Assembly: GCF_000003855.2 (NCBI RefSeq) | Contig: NW_003101675.1 | Coordinates: forward strand, 842,096-906,095 | Length of the DNA stretch: 64,000 nt | From: Blastomyces gilchristii SLH14081 | Taxonomy: Eukaryota; Ascomycota; Eurotiomycetes; Onygenales; Ajellomycetaceae | Reading direction: 5' to 3' | In this document: piece after piece, positions 35,010 to 45,802 of the stretch | How positions within the stretch are numbered: the stretch's first letter is position 1 | Layout: the number at the start of each line of letters is the position of its first letter | The notes under the pieces: generated by a model | The model's input: only the letters and a program-made list of their open reading frames with translations | The model's database searches: none | Told to the model about the DNA's origin: nothing | Translations under genes and position numbers: made by a program

Positions 35010-35109
35010 NNNNNNNNNNNNNNNNNNNNNNNNNNNNNNNNNNNNNNNNNNNNNNNNNNNNNNNNNNNNNNNNNNNNNNNNNNNNNNNNNNNNNNNNNNN
35101 NNNNNNNNN
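35010..35109. other. Assembly gap (100 N)
   Basis: Exactly 100 unknown bases, a conventional placeholder, so the real size is unknown. It sits inside the purine-rich tract, at the junction between the AT-rich block and the gene block. Confidence 0.99.
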
Positions 35110-35515
35110 AGGGAGGGGTGTTAAGGGGGGGGGTTAGGGCCCCGGGGGGAAAGTTTTAAGGGGCTGCTCCAGCAGCAAAAACGAAGGTTAACCAAGCCTT
35201 TGAAAACTTTTTTGAAATGGTTTACTTTCTCTCCTTAGTATCAAAAATCAAAAACTCGGTTACGCGTGCTTTGCGCTTGCGCAGCCCCCTCTACCACTTC
35301 CATCCTCTATCTCTACCTCTCTCTTACCACCCCTTCGACCCCGTATCAACTCTATCATCATTATCAGATTAATCAGAGCCGTACAGGCCGCAGAGCCGGC
35401 TGTTCAATCCCATCCATGAATTCAAAAGAGTGCATATGACATCACATGAGATCATGTTACAGAGCATTTAGCAGCACATGCTATAAACACAGAGATCAAA
35501 AATGAACAGAGAGAA

Positions 35516-35909
35516 TAGTATAAGAAATGTAAATACTGTAGAAAATGTATAAAAATAGCAGAATGGAAAAAAAAAAAAAAATATTTGAAGATTGATCTGA
35601 GCTGTATAAGTCAGAGCATTCAAATATTTTTAATAAGATGTATATGATGTTATATTACAGTGTGTTTTTCGCATGGAAAAGTTGGTTTTTCTAAAATAAA
35701 TAGAGAGAAGAGATAAACTAGTTATGATAATATATAACTTATCTCATGCATGATCAGAATCTCTCACTGTCTTATCTTTCTCTTTCTCTTTTTCTCTTTC
35801 TTCTAGTGAAAAGACTGCTGCAAGTGTCACATCAGATTTTCATCAGTATCACAGTGTGTGTGACAGAGTACAGTATATTGAATAAATATAAAAACACTCA
35901 CAGACTTTT

Positions 35910-35941
<32 letters not shown>

Positions 35942-36427
35942 CATCAATCAACACAGAAATATTATTGTCTGTGCTCTTTTTATTTTGTGAGAATATAAAT
36001 ATGAGTAAACAGATGTTTTGATATATTGATATCCAGGAATTCTTTTTTTTCCTTCTCACAGAGTTCATGTTTTCACAGATATGCATGATACACATGATAT
36101 GTGTGTATATATGTGTGTATATCTATTTACTTTCACAGATGCTGGTTTTTATTCTCAGGGGTTTTTCTTTCCCTCAACTATTTACTTTCATTTGTTTATC
36201 AGACGGTTTTTTTTTTACCTTGATATGGATGCTCCTTCTCTATACCCAGTGTTTTTCCTTGGGTGCTATCTGGCACGTCCTGAGTATGGCAAGTTATGAA
36301 GTCTACATCATTTAACTATCTCCTTTTCTTTTTTGTTTTACTCTTTTTTTTTTTTTTTTTTTCTCTCCAAGAAGCGGGAAGATCTTCGAAGAAAACAAAT
36401 AAACACCTACCCCTCATTTTATAACCA
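35516..36427. other. Intergenic transition with simple repeats
   Basis: Includes an A-run (about 35,567-35,581), an AT dinucleotide tract (about 35,910-35,940) and a long T-run (about 36,344-36,361) followed within 70 bp by the ATG of the next gene. No gene seen. The 3' part is presumably the promoter and leader of the phosphotransferase gene. Confidence 0.6.
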
Positions 36428-38194
36428 ATGGAGCCGCATTGGCCTTCTCTATCAGCAGCCAAAACCCACAGAGACAGTTGGACCGAAAGATTCCTCGTCG
36501 AACGGACAGAGGACCTATGTCGATTCGTCGAATCCGTCCGCGGCTTTGGAAGATGTACCGCCATCTCCCGCTGCCGAAGCGGTCACAATGTAATTCTGCG
36601 GCTACGGTGGCAGGCCTCCGACGCGAGTGACTGGGCGATCCGCATCCCTATCCCCGAGAACTCAGTGTTCATGAGGGAAAAGCTACGGAACGAAGTCGCC
36701 ATGCTAAACTATCTTGACACTCATACCACCGTGCCTATCCCTAGGGTGTACAAGGTAGGAACGGCAGCAGACAATCCGACGGGCCTTGGGCCGTTTATCA
36801 TTACAAATTGGATCAAGGGGAGGAGTCTCGTGAAGGTCCTTCGGGAGCGGAATTTGCTTGCGCCCGATGGCTTTGTCCTTGTGCCGGAGGGCGAGCGGAT
36901 CATGAAACGCGTCTATGGCCAGATTGCCGGGTTCCTGCTGCAGCTCTGGACGAAGGAGTTTGAGAAGATTGGCGCGGTCGGTGTATATGAGGGCGTGGGC
37001 GCGCGCGCGGGCGCGTTGGGTGGTTATGAAGTTCGGTACCCGCCCCTAACTCTTTATATGAATGAGCTGGTGAGGAGGTACGGGTTGAAGAAAACTGCGC
37101 TCCCCCAGCAGACATACTCGCGCTCCCATGAGTATTTCAAGGCCCTCCTTGGAATGCAGTGGTCCCATGTCGTGCTCCAGAAGAACAGTGTCAGAAACTC
37201 AACAGACGCAAGGGAAAAATTTACTGTCCGGGGCGCGATGGCCCTCGTGGCGAGCTCCTTTATCAGCAGGGACGTAGACAACGAGGCACCCTTCAGACTA
37301 TTTTCTGACGACTTCAGTCTTTCCAACGTGCTTGTGGACGAAAATTTTGAAATCACCGGGATTACAGACTGGGGTTTTACCTACGCGGCGCCCTCGCAAT
37401 TTGCATACAGTTGCCCATGGTGGCTGACGGCTTTACCGCCAGATACAATTATACAGAGGTTCGGCATGAGCCGATTCAGAGAGGTGTACACTCGCCAGTT
37501 TGCTATTTTCGTAGACCAACTGAAACTACGCGAGATCGAAAGCGGCATGCAAGGGCCTGGCTCGCTGTCGTCGAAGATGGTGAACTCCTTTCTGAACCGT
37601 GGAGCCTGGTTCGTGCTCGCGTGTCGCATGGGTGCCATACTGGACGACGTATACTGGAGCATTCTTGACAATTTTTGCTGGGGTAGGGTGGTCTCTAGGG
37701 ACGAGCGCGTAATGTGGTTGGCAGCGGTCGCTGCAGACCGTGACTACTATATACGAGACCGGGAAGTATTTGTTGAGAGGAAAATCCGCGATCTGATAGA
37801 GTACTGTCGGTTAATGGGGATACCATGTACTGAGCGGTATGCGCCTCCTCCATCCGTTGTCAGGCTGCCTAGAGTCATGATGGATAAAATGACACAGGTA
37901 TGTGGATATCATTTTTAAGGGGTTACTCTTTTTCTTTTTCTTTTTCTTTTTCTTTTTTTTTTTTTTTTTTTTTTTTTCGCTCTCCCCTGCTTTTACCCCT
38001 TTTGTGCAGGTTAGATAGATGCCCGTCATTATTGCGATAAAGCTCCATGCTGATAGCTAGCCTCTGTTCAGACGCCGTCGATGGTTGCTAGCGAGGGTGG
38101 TGATAATATCAATACCAATGACGATTACGATGGTGACGATGATATCGAGGAAGAAGATAGCGACGACGACGACGACGACGACGATGATGTATAG
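36428..38194 (+). CDS. APH-family phosphotransferase (kinase-like fold)
   Basis: Proposed exons are 36,428-37,897 and 38,072-38,194 (530 aa). The protein has an aminoglycoside-phosphotransferase/choline-kinase-like fold. An N-lobe (WAIRIPIPENSVF, NEVAMLNYL, VPIPRVYKVG) is followed by IITNWIKGRSL. The C-lobe catalytic loop SDDFSLSNVLVDEN is near residue 293, and the metal-binding ITDWGFT is near residue 312. The usual His before the catalytic Asp is replaced by Ser, so the substrate is unpredictable. Family members in fungi are mostly uncharacterised and cytosolic. Without splicing the frame stops at 37,918, but a GTATGT donor (37,898) and an AG at 38,071 join in phase to an exon ending in a run of nine Asp residues. 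A weaker alternative acceptor at 38,009 would end the protein after Val-Arg. Confidence 0.82.
37898..38071 (+). other. Proposed intron of the phosphotransferase gene
   Basis: Donor GTATGT, CTGAT-type branch site near 38,050, acceptor TTCAG. It contains a CTTTTT-repeat/T-run (37,928-37,977). Joining preserves the frame. Confidence 0.55.
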
Positions 38195-39461
38195 ACAGAC
38201 ATACCGGCTTTCCACCTACGTTTTGTCTTTGTTCCCTATACTTTGTAACAAAAACATTTATCTTCTGTCGCTCCCCCTCTTTTTCTCGTCTTTTGCATTC
38301 TTTTCTTTTTTTTTTCCCTTTTCTTAGGTTGCTCCTTTTCTGCCCTATTTTGTCTCCTAGTTTGTATGAAAGTTTGAATAGATGATGGGCTTGATAGAGT
38401 ATATTTCTGCCCTGTGGATCGGTTTTTTGTTTATTCATAGGTATGTACGTATCTACGGTACGTACTGTACATATATGTGCGGAGTACTACATAGGTAGTT
38501 TGCTGCTTCGTTTCTATCAATAAGATAAATCAAACTAACTGGAGGGTGAGGTGGATTGGTAAAAGATTATGCTATGCATATCCGCCCGGATTGTATTCTA
38601 TACTGTGCGTACGGTAAGCTGTGTGTAATACATACAGCCTATGTATGAGAGAGGAATATTAAACGTCAGAACCTACTTGGGCAACTAAAACGTCCGTGTC
38701 CGGACTTATAATAATAATAAGTAGAGCATGCTTTTCATAGCTCATTTCTTGTCACTTTCATTTCCCAACTGAGAGGGAAGGGAAGGGAAAAGGTACGAGG
38801 GCGATGTGAATAAAACAAAAATAGAAAAGAAAAGAAAAGACAAGAAAACACAAAGAAGGAAGCTCGGAGGGAAGATCGTATTTGTTAAAACATAAATTCG
38901 CGGGGTACTAGTTTCTATTTTCACATTGAACACATAAGCGAGAAAAGCAAAACGGCGAGAAAAGATAGAAAGAGATAAAAACCGGACAGAGCTGCAATGT
39001 AATAGTTATATAAATGGCAAAACAAGGGTAGGTTTCGTATAGAAGATGTAGGATAACGATGCCACGTTAAGGGGGGTGGGTGAGGGTTACGAACTGATAA
39101 ATGCATAGCAGAAAGCACAAGCAAAACCAAAACCAGAAGCGCAGACAGACAATGAAGAAAGACAATAATAGCATTAGAGCTCATACATATCCATGAATAA
39201 CTATCATTACAGTGACGATGTGGCATAGGAAATAAAAAATATAAAATAAAATAAAAGGGGAATTAGGCCAGGGCAGATGACGACATGATTAAAAATAGAA
39301 TAAAGGAAAAGGAATATTGGTCAATCGATCAATATACCGGGTGGTAGTTGATGCGATAGGTAGTCTTATAGGCACGTAGTCCATACATCGATCGGTGGTG
39401 TGTGGTCGTTTGATTCTGATATTGTGCGTGACATGACAATAGTAGAGCATATGCACCTCGT
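38195..39461. other. Intergenic region between convergent genes, no gene seen
   Basis: Holds the 3' ends of the phosphotransferase and RNR1 transcripts. Several low-complexity patches (CT-rich at 38,260-38,330; AAAAGA words near 38,820-38,850) produce only short accidental frames. Confidence 0.6.
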
Positions 39462-42400
39462 TTAACCACTGCACATCACGCAGGACTCGGGATTCTCAAT
39501 ACTGCCTGAAAGTGGGTTATAGCTTCGTTAGCAACAATCACATTGGGACAAAACCAACAAGCCGAGGCGTGAAGGGAAGCCCATAAACCGACACACCAAA
39601 AGCAGAGAACTAAAAAGCCAAATATTACTCACAAGCAATAACTTCCTGCGAATATATATCCCCTTCGGTCTCTTCATCACCGCCAACCTCTCCATTCGTC
39701 GAATCACCAGATCCGTTGGCCTTGGCCTTGGTATTTTGCGATGACGTCAACTCACCACTCTGCTGGGAAACAGTGGGCTCCGGGGAAATAGTTTTCGAGC
39801 TCAGGTCAGCAGCCATGGTGTTTCCTTTAGACATGGATGACGTCTGGTCATTGGTCTGTATTTGATCGTACATGGGTCGAGGAACAGAGGAGTAGGCACT
39901 AGTATAACTGGACGAAACGCCACCACGCTTCTTCATCGCACCATTGACACGCGCAACGTTGGTGTCTGCAACTTTGAGCTGTTCTTGGTCCACGGTGAAT
40001 TGAATTGGAGCTGAAGCAGCCATTGTACGGAGATAGTACATTCCGGTCTTCAAGCCAAGTTTCCAGCCAGTGAAATGCATGCTGGTAATCTTACCCATAG
40101 TGGGCTCCTTCAAATGGATATTGAGCGACTGGGATTGGTCGATGAATGCACCTCGATCAGCAGCCATCTGGACAATAGTTCGCTGGGATATTTCCCAGAC
40201 AGTCTTATATAGCGCTTTGATATCCTGCGGGATGTTGGGAATGTTCTGAATCGAGCCTCCATCCGCAATGATACGATTTTTCATGTTGTCGGACCAGAGC
40301 CCCATGTCCACGAGGTCCTTCAGGAGCCAAGGGTTGACAATCTGGAATTCACCCGCTAGAACACGGCGCGAGTAGATATTAGAGGTGTAGGGTTCAAAGC
40401 ATTCGTTGAACCCAAGAATCTGACTGGTGCTGGCAGTAGGCATGGGCGCAACAAGCAAGCTGTTGCGCACTCCATGCTTAGCAATATCCTGTTTTAGCGA
40501 GTCCCAATCCCAGAGGTCGGTGGGAGTGACATTCCACATATCATACTGGAGGATACCCTGAGAGACTGGGGACCCTTCATAGGTGGAATATGGCCCGTCG
40601 ATCTTGGCCAGCTCACAGGACGCAGTCAAACTTGCGTGGTAAATTGTTTCGAAAATTTGAATGTTCAGCTGTTTAGCTTCAGGGGATTCGAATGGAAGTC
40701 GCAGAGCAAGGAAAGCATCAGCAAGGCCCTGTACACCGCAAGCAATAGGACGGTGCCGGAAGTTGCTTCGCTTCGCTTCCTCGACTGGATAGTAGTTCCC
40801 ATCGATGATTTTATTAAGGTTTCGAACGACAACTTGAGTTACTTCGTGGAGCTTGCCGAAATCATACTCTCCCCTGACAGGATCCACGAAAGTCGGCAAA
40901 GCAATAGACGCCAAGTTGCAAACCGCTACTTCATCTGGCGAGCAATATTCAATGATCTCAGTGCACAGGTTAGAGCTTCTGATTGTGCCTAAATTCTTTT
41001 GGTTGCTCTTCTTGTTGCACGCGTCTTTGTAAAGCATAAACGGGTTACCGGTCTCAGTCTGAGCTTCAAGAATAGCATACCAAAGCTTCTGCGCTTTGAT
41101 GGTTTTCTTGCCTCTGCCTTCCTTTTCGTACCTATACAAAGAGTCAGATTAGTCGTCCTTATATAGTTGTTTTGGTTTCGGGGAGCAGTAAACCTACTTT
41201 TCGTAAAGAGCATCAAATTCTTCACCATAGACATCTGCCAAGCCTGGTGCTTCATTGGGGCAGAAGAGAGTCCACTCGCCATTCTTCTCAACACGCTTCA
41301 TGAACAGATCGGGCGTCCAGAGAGCAAGGAAGAGATCGCGAGCGCGAACCTCTTCCTTGCCATGGTTCTTACGAAGGTCCAAGAACTCAAAGATATCGGT
41401 GTGCCACGGCTCGAGATAAATGGCGAAGGCTCCTGGTCGCTTGTTACCTCCCTGATCGACATATCTAGCGGTATTGTTGAAAACGCGGAGCATGGGAACA
41501 ATTCCATTTGAGGAACCATTCGTCCCTGCAATGTAAGAGCCAGTGCCACGAATACGGTGAATGTTGAGACCAATACCACCAGCAGTCTTCGAAATCAAAG
41601 CACAAGTTTTCAACGTGTCGTAAATGCCCTCAATACTGTCTTCCTTCATATCGATGAGGAAGCAAGAAGCCATCTGAGGTTGGGGGGTACCAGCATTGAA
41701 GAGTGTGGGAGAAGCGTGAGTGAAAAATTTCTGGGACATGAGATTATAGGTCTCGATGACTTTTTCTACATCATCACCGTGAATTCCGACAGCAACACGC
41801 ATGATCATGTGTTGTGGTCGTTCAGCAACTTTGCCATTGATTCGAAGTAGATAAGACCGCTCCAGAGTCTTAAATCCGAAGTATTGGTAGTTGAAATCAC
41901 GATCATAGACAATGGCGGAGTTAAATTCATCTGCATGACGCATCACTGTTTCGTACGTGCCCTGCGATATCATCGGGGCAGGCCGTTGGTTTTTCGGGTT
42001 GTGGTAATGGTACAGGTCATCTATCACTGAAGAAAACTGTTTCTTCGTTTGCTTATGGAGGTTGGATACAGCTATCCGGGCAGCTAGGATGGCATAGTCG
42101 GGATGGGTGACGGTCATATACGCCGCAGTTTCAGCTGCCTATACATATATGAACAAGACACAGTCAGACAGTATCCTTTGGGATAGAAGCAATTGGGTCT
42201 GGGGGAGGGGAGGGGGGAGGGGGGAGGTTCGTACCAAGTTGTCCAGCTCCACAGTGGTCACACCTTGGTAAACACCGGAAATGACCTTCTGGGTGATAGC
42301 TGCAGCATCGACATGCTCTGGATCCAGGCCATAGCAGAGTCTGGATACACGAGCTGTGATCTTGTCGAACTGCACACGCTCCTTGCGTCCATCTAAAGTT

Positions 42401-42538
42401 TACATCAATGTCAGCTTGAGCCTCAGTTCGCATTCTCACAAAAACGCCATCAAGATGACAGGCCGAGGTCTGTAAGGAAAATATAGCTCAATAGGAGAGG
42501 AAGACCACGAGGAACTCACCTCTCTTGTAAACAAACAT
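39462..42538 (-). CDS. RNR1: Ribonucleoside-diphosphate reductase large subunit (R1)
   Basis: Exons on the minus strand: 42,538-42,520, 42,392-42,235, 42,138-41,198, 41,131-39,633 and 39,505-39,462. The phases agree and give 886 aa, the usual size. The enzyme reduces NDPs to dNDPs in the cytosol with the small subunit R2. Visible: an N-terminal ATP-cone ([15 protein letters not shown]), the catalytic-site Cys in MASCFLI (about residue 215), the NLCTEI loop with its Asn-Cys-Glu triad (about 427), and [23 protein letters not shown]. The C-terminal CVMCSG carries the Cys pair that relays electrons to the active site. That pair lies on the last 44-nt exon; reading through the preceding intron would end the protein at IACE without it. 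A Ser/Thr/Gln-rich linker precedes the tail. Upstream MCB-type boxes suggest G1/S control. Confidence 0.97.
39506..39632 (-). other. RNR1 last intron
   Basis: Donor GTGAGT and acceptor TTTCAG on the minus strand. It separates the CxxC tail exon. An in-frame TAA lies just inside the donor. Confidence 0.9.
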
Positions 42539-42767
42539 CTTGAAGTTCCCCCTCTGCTAAATTGTTTCCACGTTGTTGGTAAAGCTCTTCTACAAAATGG
42601 CAAACGGCGAGGAAGATAGATATGAAACGGATATAGAAAGGGGGGATGAGACGGAAATTGAGGAATGAGGATGGAGAATGTAGAATGGAAGAGGAAGAGG
42701 AAGATGAAGTCGAAGTGGCAGCAGAAGGTAGCGGTGGTGGGGAGGAAGAATTTGCTTTGAAAGCAAG

Positions 42768-42773
42768 ACGCGT
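42768..42773. promoter_or_regulatory. MluI cell-cycle box (ACGCGT) upstream of RNR1
   Basis: An exact ACGCGT lies 230 bp upstream of the RNR1 start codon. In yeasts this is the MBF binding site that drives RNR1/cdc22 at G1/S. Site use here is inferred. Confidence 0.55.
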
Positions 42774-42794
42774 TCCTCGAGAGCTGGGGAAAAG

Positions 42795-42802
42795 ACGCGC
42801 GT
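42795..42802. promoter_or_regulatory. Second, imperfect MCB-like site (ACGCGCGT)
   Basis: Palindromic ACGCGCGT, 22 bp beyond the exact box; it contains overlapping ACGCG cores on both strands. Confidence 0.4.
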
Positions 42803-43441
42803 GGTTGGCGTGGTTTTTGCCTTAATGGGCGGGCAGCGTCCACTGTGGCGGGAGATCACGTGGCCATACACACAGCGGGATATCCACATGTTACTATACC
42901 TAGAGTTAGTTATCGCTCATTATTATATTTTCTGGCTACGGTATTGAATTATAGCTTGAAAATTATTGACATTAATTGTCTATAGATATATGTGGTTTTT
43001 ACTGTGTTCCGATTTCCCGCTACAAATGTCCATAGTTTTCGGATAAGAGCTCAATCCAAATTTCTCCAGGGAAGTAGAATATACAGAGGAGCGAGGAGCC
43101 AGGAGGAATATCTCTAGATTTGAAATATCGGTATTAAAGCGACCACGAAAGATAGTATAATCTGCAATACCCGAAAAAGCAACCTAGCACAATGACGAAT
43201 AAATGATACAAAGTAAGGAAATCTTGGATTGTAAGGGAGAGGACAATAAATTAAGAAAATAAGTGACTTTGGCCACGTCTATAAAAAAGGAGGAAAACCC
43301 CTGGCCATACCCCGTTCTCTTATGACAGTAATGCTTTAAGAGGTTAAAAAAAAGCAAACAACGCAAAAATATATTTATCTGATATGGTACGGTGCGAGAT
43401 GGCGTAGTGTGCGCTTGTTTAATATGTTACACCTGCTGTGC

Positions 43442-44134
43442 TCACATAGTCGAGACAAGCCCAACGAAAGCGACGACGGCTGCGACGGTGAAAGAGTTGG
43501 CATTGTGTACGTATCCGGCGGACTCATCGGTGGGTGAGGAACCAGGGGAGCTGGTGGTGGGATTGGCACCGCTGCCGTTGCCATTATCATCATCACCATC
43601 GTCATCACCACCACCATTCGAGCCACCAGGAGAGCCATTCGGCTTGCTGATATCGATGAGTGCTACACCAAATACAAATTCGTTTATTAGTTCCAATTTG
43701 CGTCCCGTAATGTCAAAGTAACCCCTTTGTTGAGGAAGAGGAGAAGAGCGAAAAGTGACAACATACAAACTTTCTGACCAGCTTCAGCGCAAGAGTCTGA
43801 GAACGATTTCAGAGCATCCTTCACGGTACCCTCCGGGCACATTTTCACGATTTCGCGCTGGACATCCTTGTTGGCGCAGATATTCTTGAAGTCAAGAGGG
43901 TCCTTTTGGGTGCTATTGATTGAGCCATTAACAATTAATTCCTGGGCTAGGTTTACCATGCTCCCATTCTCCAAAACGAGAGCTCTTCTCTCTTGGTCCC
44001 CTTTTCCTTGTGGGGGAATTTTTGGGGGGTTTAACGTACTTGATAGCTCCAATAAGACAACCAGGGGCCACGGCGATGACGGCGTTGAATAGAGCCAACA
44101 GGGCGGCGAAGAAGACAAATTTAGAGGCAAACAT
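43442..44134 (-). CDS. Small secreted GPI-anchor-type cell-wall protein
   Basis: Exons: 44,134-44,040, 43,912-43,767 and 43,662-43,442 on the minus strand, in phase, 153 aa. It starts with a signal peptide (MFASKFVFFAALLALFNAVIA). The mature domain begins PGCLIGAI and has four Cys (GCL, NICANK, KMCPEG, DSCAEAG). It is followed by a Gly/Asp/Asn/Ser-rich spacer, including an Asp-rich run, and a hydrophobic C-terminal tail (FTVAAVVAFVGLVS) that fits GPI attachment. This layout resembles a fungal family of short four-Cys surface proteins. The exact function is unknown, and it lacks the eight Cys of a CFEM domain. It is 857 bp from the YFH7-like gene on the same strand. Confidence 0.8.
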
Positions 44135-44990
44135 TTTGACGGTTTTTTTTTTCCGGATTGCTAGTTACCGTAACTAAGAAAAAGCACGAGGCTGGTGTTG
44201 TTCTTGAAACAGAGGCTGGTTCGTTTTGATTCGAAACGAAGTTCGTCGAAAGCTGCGCAGCAGAACTAAGCTGAAAGATAAAAGCGAGTGTCGAACAGAG
44301 GGTTGTCAAATTAACTCAGGTAGTAGTACGGAGTAGATAAGGAATGACTTGGTTAAATGGACGTAAAGGGGAAAAAAATGAATGAATGAAGGTTACAAAG
44401 GGTCGGGTTGTTGAGTCTTGCTCGGATGCAAATAATGGCAAACAAATGGCAGGGGCGATTGACTTGACATGGCGGCCCGAAGCGGCGGGTACACGGTCGG
44501 TCGGTTCCTGCCAAGCCCTCAGACTAGCTGGAAGTGGTTTAGCGTGTGCTCCTTGGCTGTTTCACCCGAATATCAAAGGTCAAAAAGGGAACACAACATG
44601 GCTCTGCTCTGGCTTCAAGGTTCACAAACAATATAGAACACAGATCACGGAGTATTAGTATTATTATTAAAGAGTGTGGAACGGACAAATCCAGTGTTCC
44701 TACTGTGGGGTACTGACCCTACTTACCCCTAACGAAGATCCAGTATCATGCGGTGACACTTCCCCCCTTTTAGGCCCACGCAATACTTCTCGTCCATATC
44801 GGATATCAGATAATATCACCCGCTTCAGTCTTCAATAACCAAAAACAGAACAATAATAACCATGAAATACTTCCGATTGCAGGAATCAAACACAAGCTGG
44901 ACAGAAAATGACCAAAATCAAGCCATTAATAAAAACCAGTTGTCCCCCTTCCCCCTCCCCTCCCCCTTCTCCCCATTTCCAATCAAAACC
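44135..44990. other. Intergenic, promoter of the GPI-type gene
   Basis: No gene seen. Two ACGGAGTA octamers (44,328-44,335 and 44,647-44,654). A short frame at 44,386-44,658 shows no family signal. Confidence 0.6.
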
Positions 44991-45802
44991 TTAAGTCTTC
45001 CACTCCTCATCCTCCCGACTAACAATAACCTCCTGCACATCCATACGGAAATCCACAATTTCCCTCCCATTAACCAAATCATTCTCGACCGCCCTCCGAT
45101 CCGCCTCCGCCTCATCTTTCGCAATCCCAGCCTTCACGTGCCGCGCAACCAACCTCTTCCGCGCCGTCTCAAAATCTACCTCAACAAACCACAACTCATC
45201 CATCAATCGCGCCGCCTCCTCCCACGGCTCCTTCCCCAGACTTAGATAATTGCCCTCGAAAAATATCACCCGCGACGTCGCGGGGATGGGCACGTCGTTT
45301 TCCACGGGATCTTTGATGGCATGGTCGAAACTCGGCGCGTAGAACGTGCGCGAGCCTGGGGCCAATGGTTCCCGCAGCGCACGTACCAGTTGCAGGAATT
45401 TGTCGGGGTCGAAGGTAAACGCTGCGCCCCGTCTCGCGATCGCGTAGGCCGGTTCTGGCATTGCGGCGAGCTGGGCGCGGGAGAGATGGTAGCCGTCCAT
45501 TGAAACCGAGGTTGCAATGGGCGCGGCTGCGTCGGGGTAGGTTGTGGAGTACCGCTGGTTTATCCGTTTGGTCATTGCGGTTGCTAGGGAGGTTTTGCCG
45601 GAGCCGGGGATTCCACTGATGGCAATCATGAGGCGCGCGGAAGGCGAGGTGGAGAGGAATTTGGCTGTGGGTGTTTTAGACAAGTAAGAGTCATCTTCAA
45701 GGAAATATTCTAGATTCTGTGGAATATAGATTGGGACGGGAAAGGGCAATTTTGAAGCTAACCCCAGGCCTTGTCCACGAGTCTGCTGACCTGCTCTTCC
45801 AT
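44991..45802 (-). CDS. YFH7-like P-loop kinase (uridine kinase/phosphoribulokinase family)
   Basis: Exons 45,802-45,763 and 45,664-44,991 on the minus strand, 237 aa. The long frame has an ATG further upstream at 45,749, but the family-like start is MEEQVSRLVDKAW on a separate 40-nt exon. Its GTTAGC donor and CACAG acceptor join in phase to AKFLSTSPSARLMIAISG. Walker A GIPGSGKT is at residues 31-38; SMDGYHLSR, FDPDKFLQLV and FFEGNYLSL follow, as in nucleoside kinase-like ATPases. The C-terminus NGREIVDFRMDVQEVIVS is characteristic of the fungal YFH7 group, whose substrate is not settled. Probably a soluble enzyme of small-molecule phosphorylation. Confidence 0.88.

Larger units (their letters stand above)
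34640..35515. repeat. Large inverted repeat with one mutated and one spared arm
   Basis: The reverse complement of about 34,640-34,805 aligns to about 35,345-35,510. Shared words include CTCTATCATCATTATCAGATT, TGACATCACATGAGAT and ACAGAGATCAAAA. The left arm reads mostly A/T where the right arm keeps G/C (for example CAGACTGCAGAGTCAG against CAGGCCGCAGAGCCGG). Between the arms lie a purine-rich tract (34,790-35,009), the gap, and about 130 bp of GC-normal sequence. Confidence 0.75.
42539..43441. other. RNR1 promoter and leader; 3' flank of the next minus-strand gene
   Basis: No gene seen. Pyrimidine/purine-rich leader at 42,600-42,720, cell-cycle boxes at 42,768-42,802, then AT-rich spacer. 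Confidence 0.65.

Noticed and set aside
35120..35150. Telomere repeat at the gap
   Set aside because: Only a single TTAGGG-like word lies in a G-rich tract; there is no array.
36900..37671. Antisense genes within the phosphotransferase
   Set aside because: Minus-strand frames at 36,900-37,115, 37,054-37,356 and 37,381-37,671 are shadows of the coding strand and have no motifs.
40636..41850. Plus-strand genes inside RNR1
   Set aside because: Frames at 40,636-40,992, 41,167-41,511 and 41,557-41,850 are complementary shadows of a strongly conserved gene.
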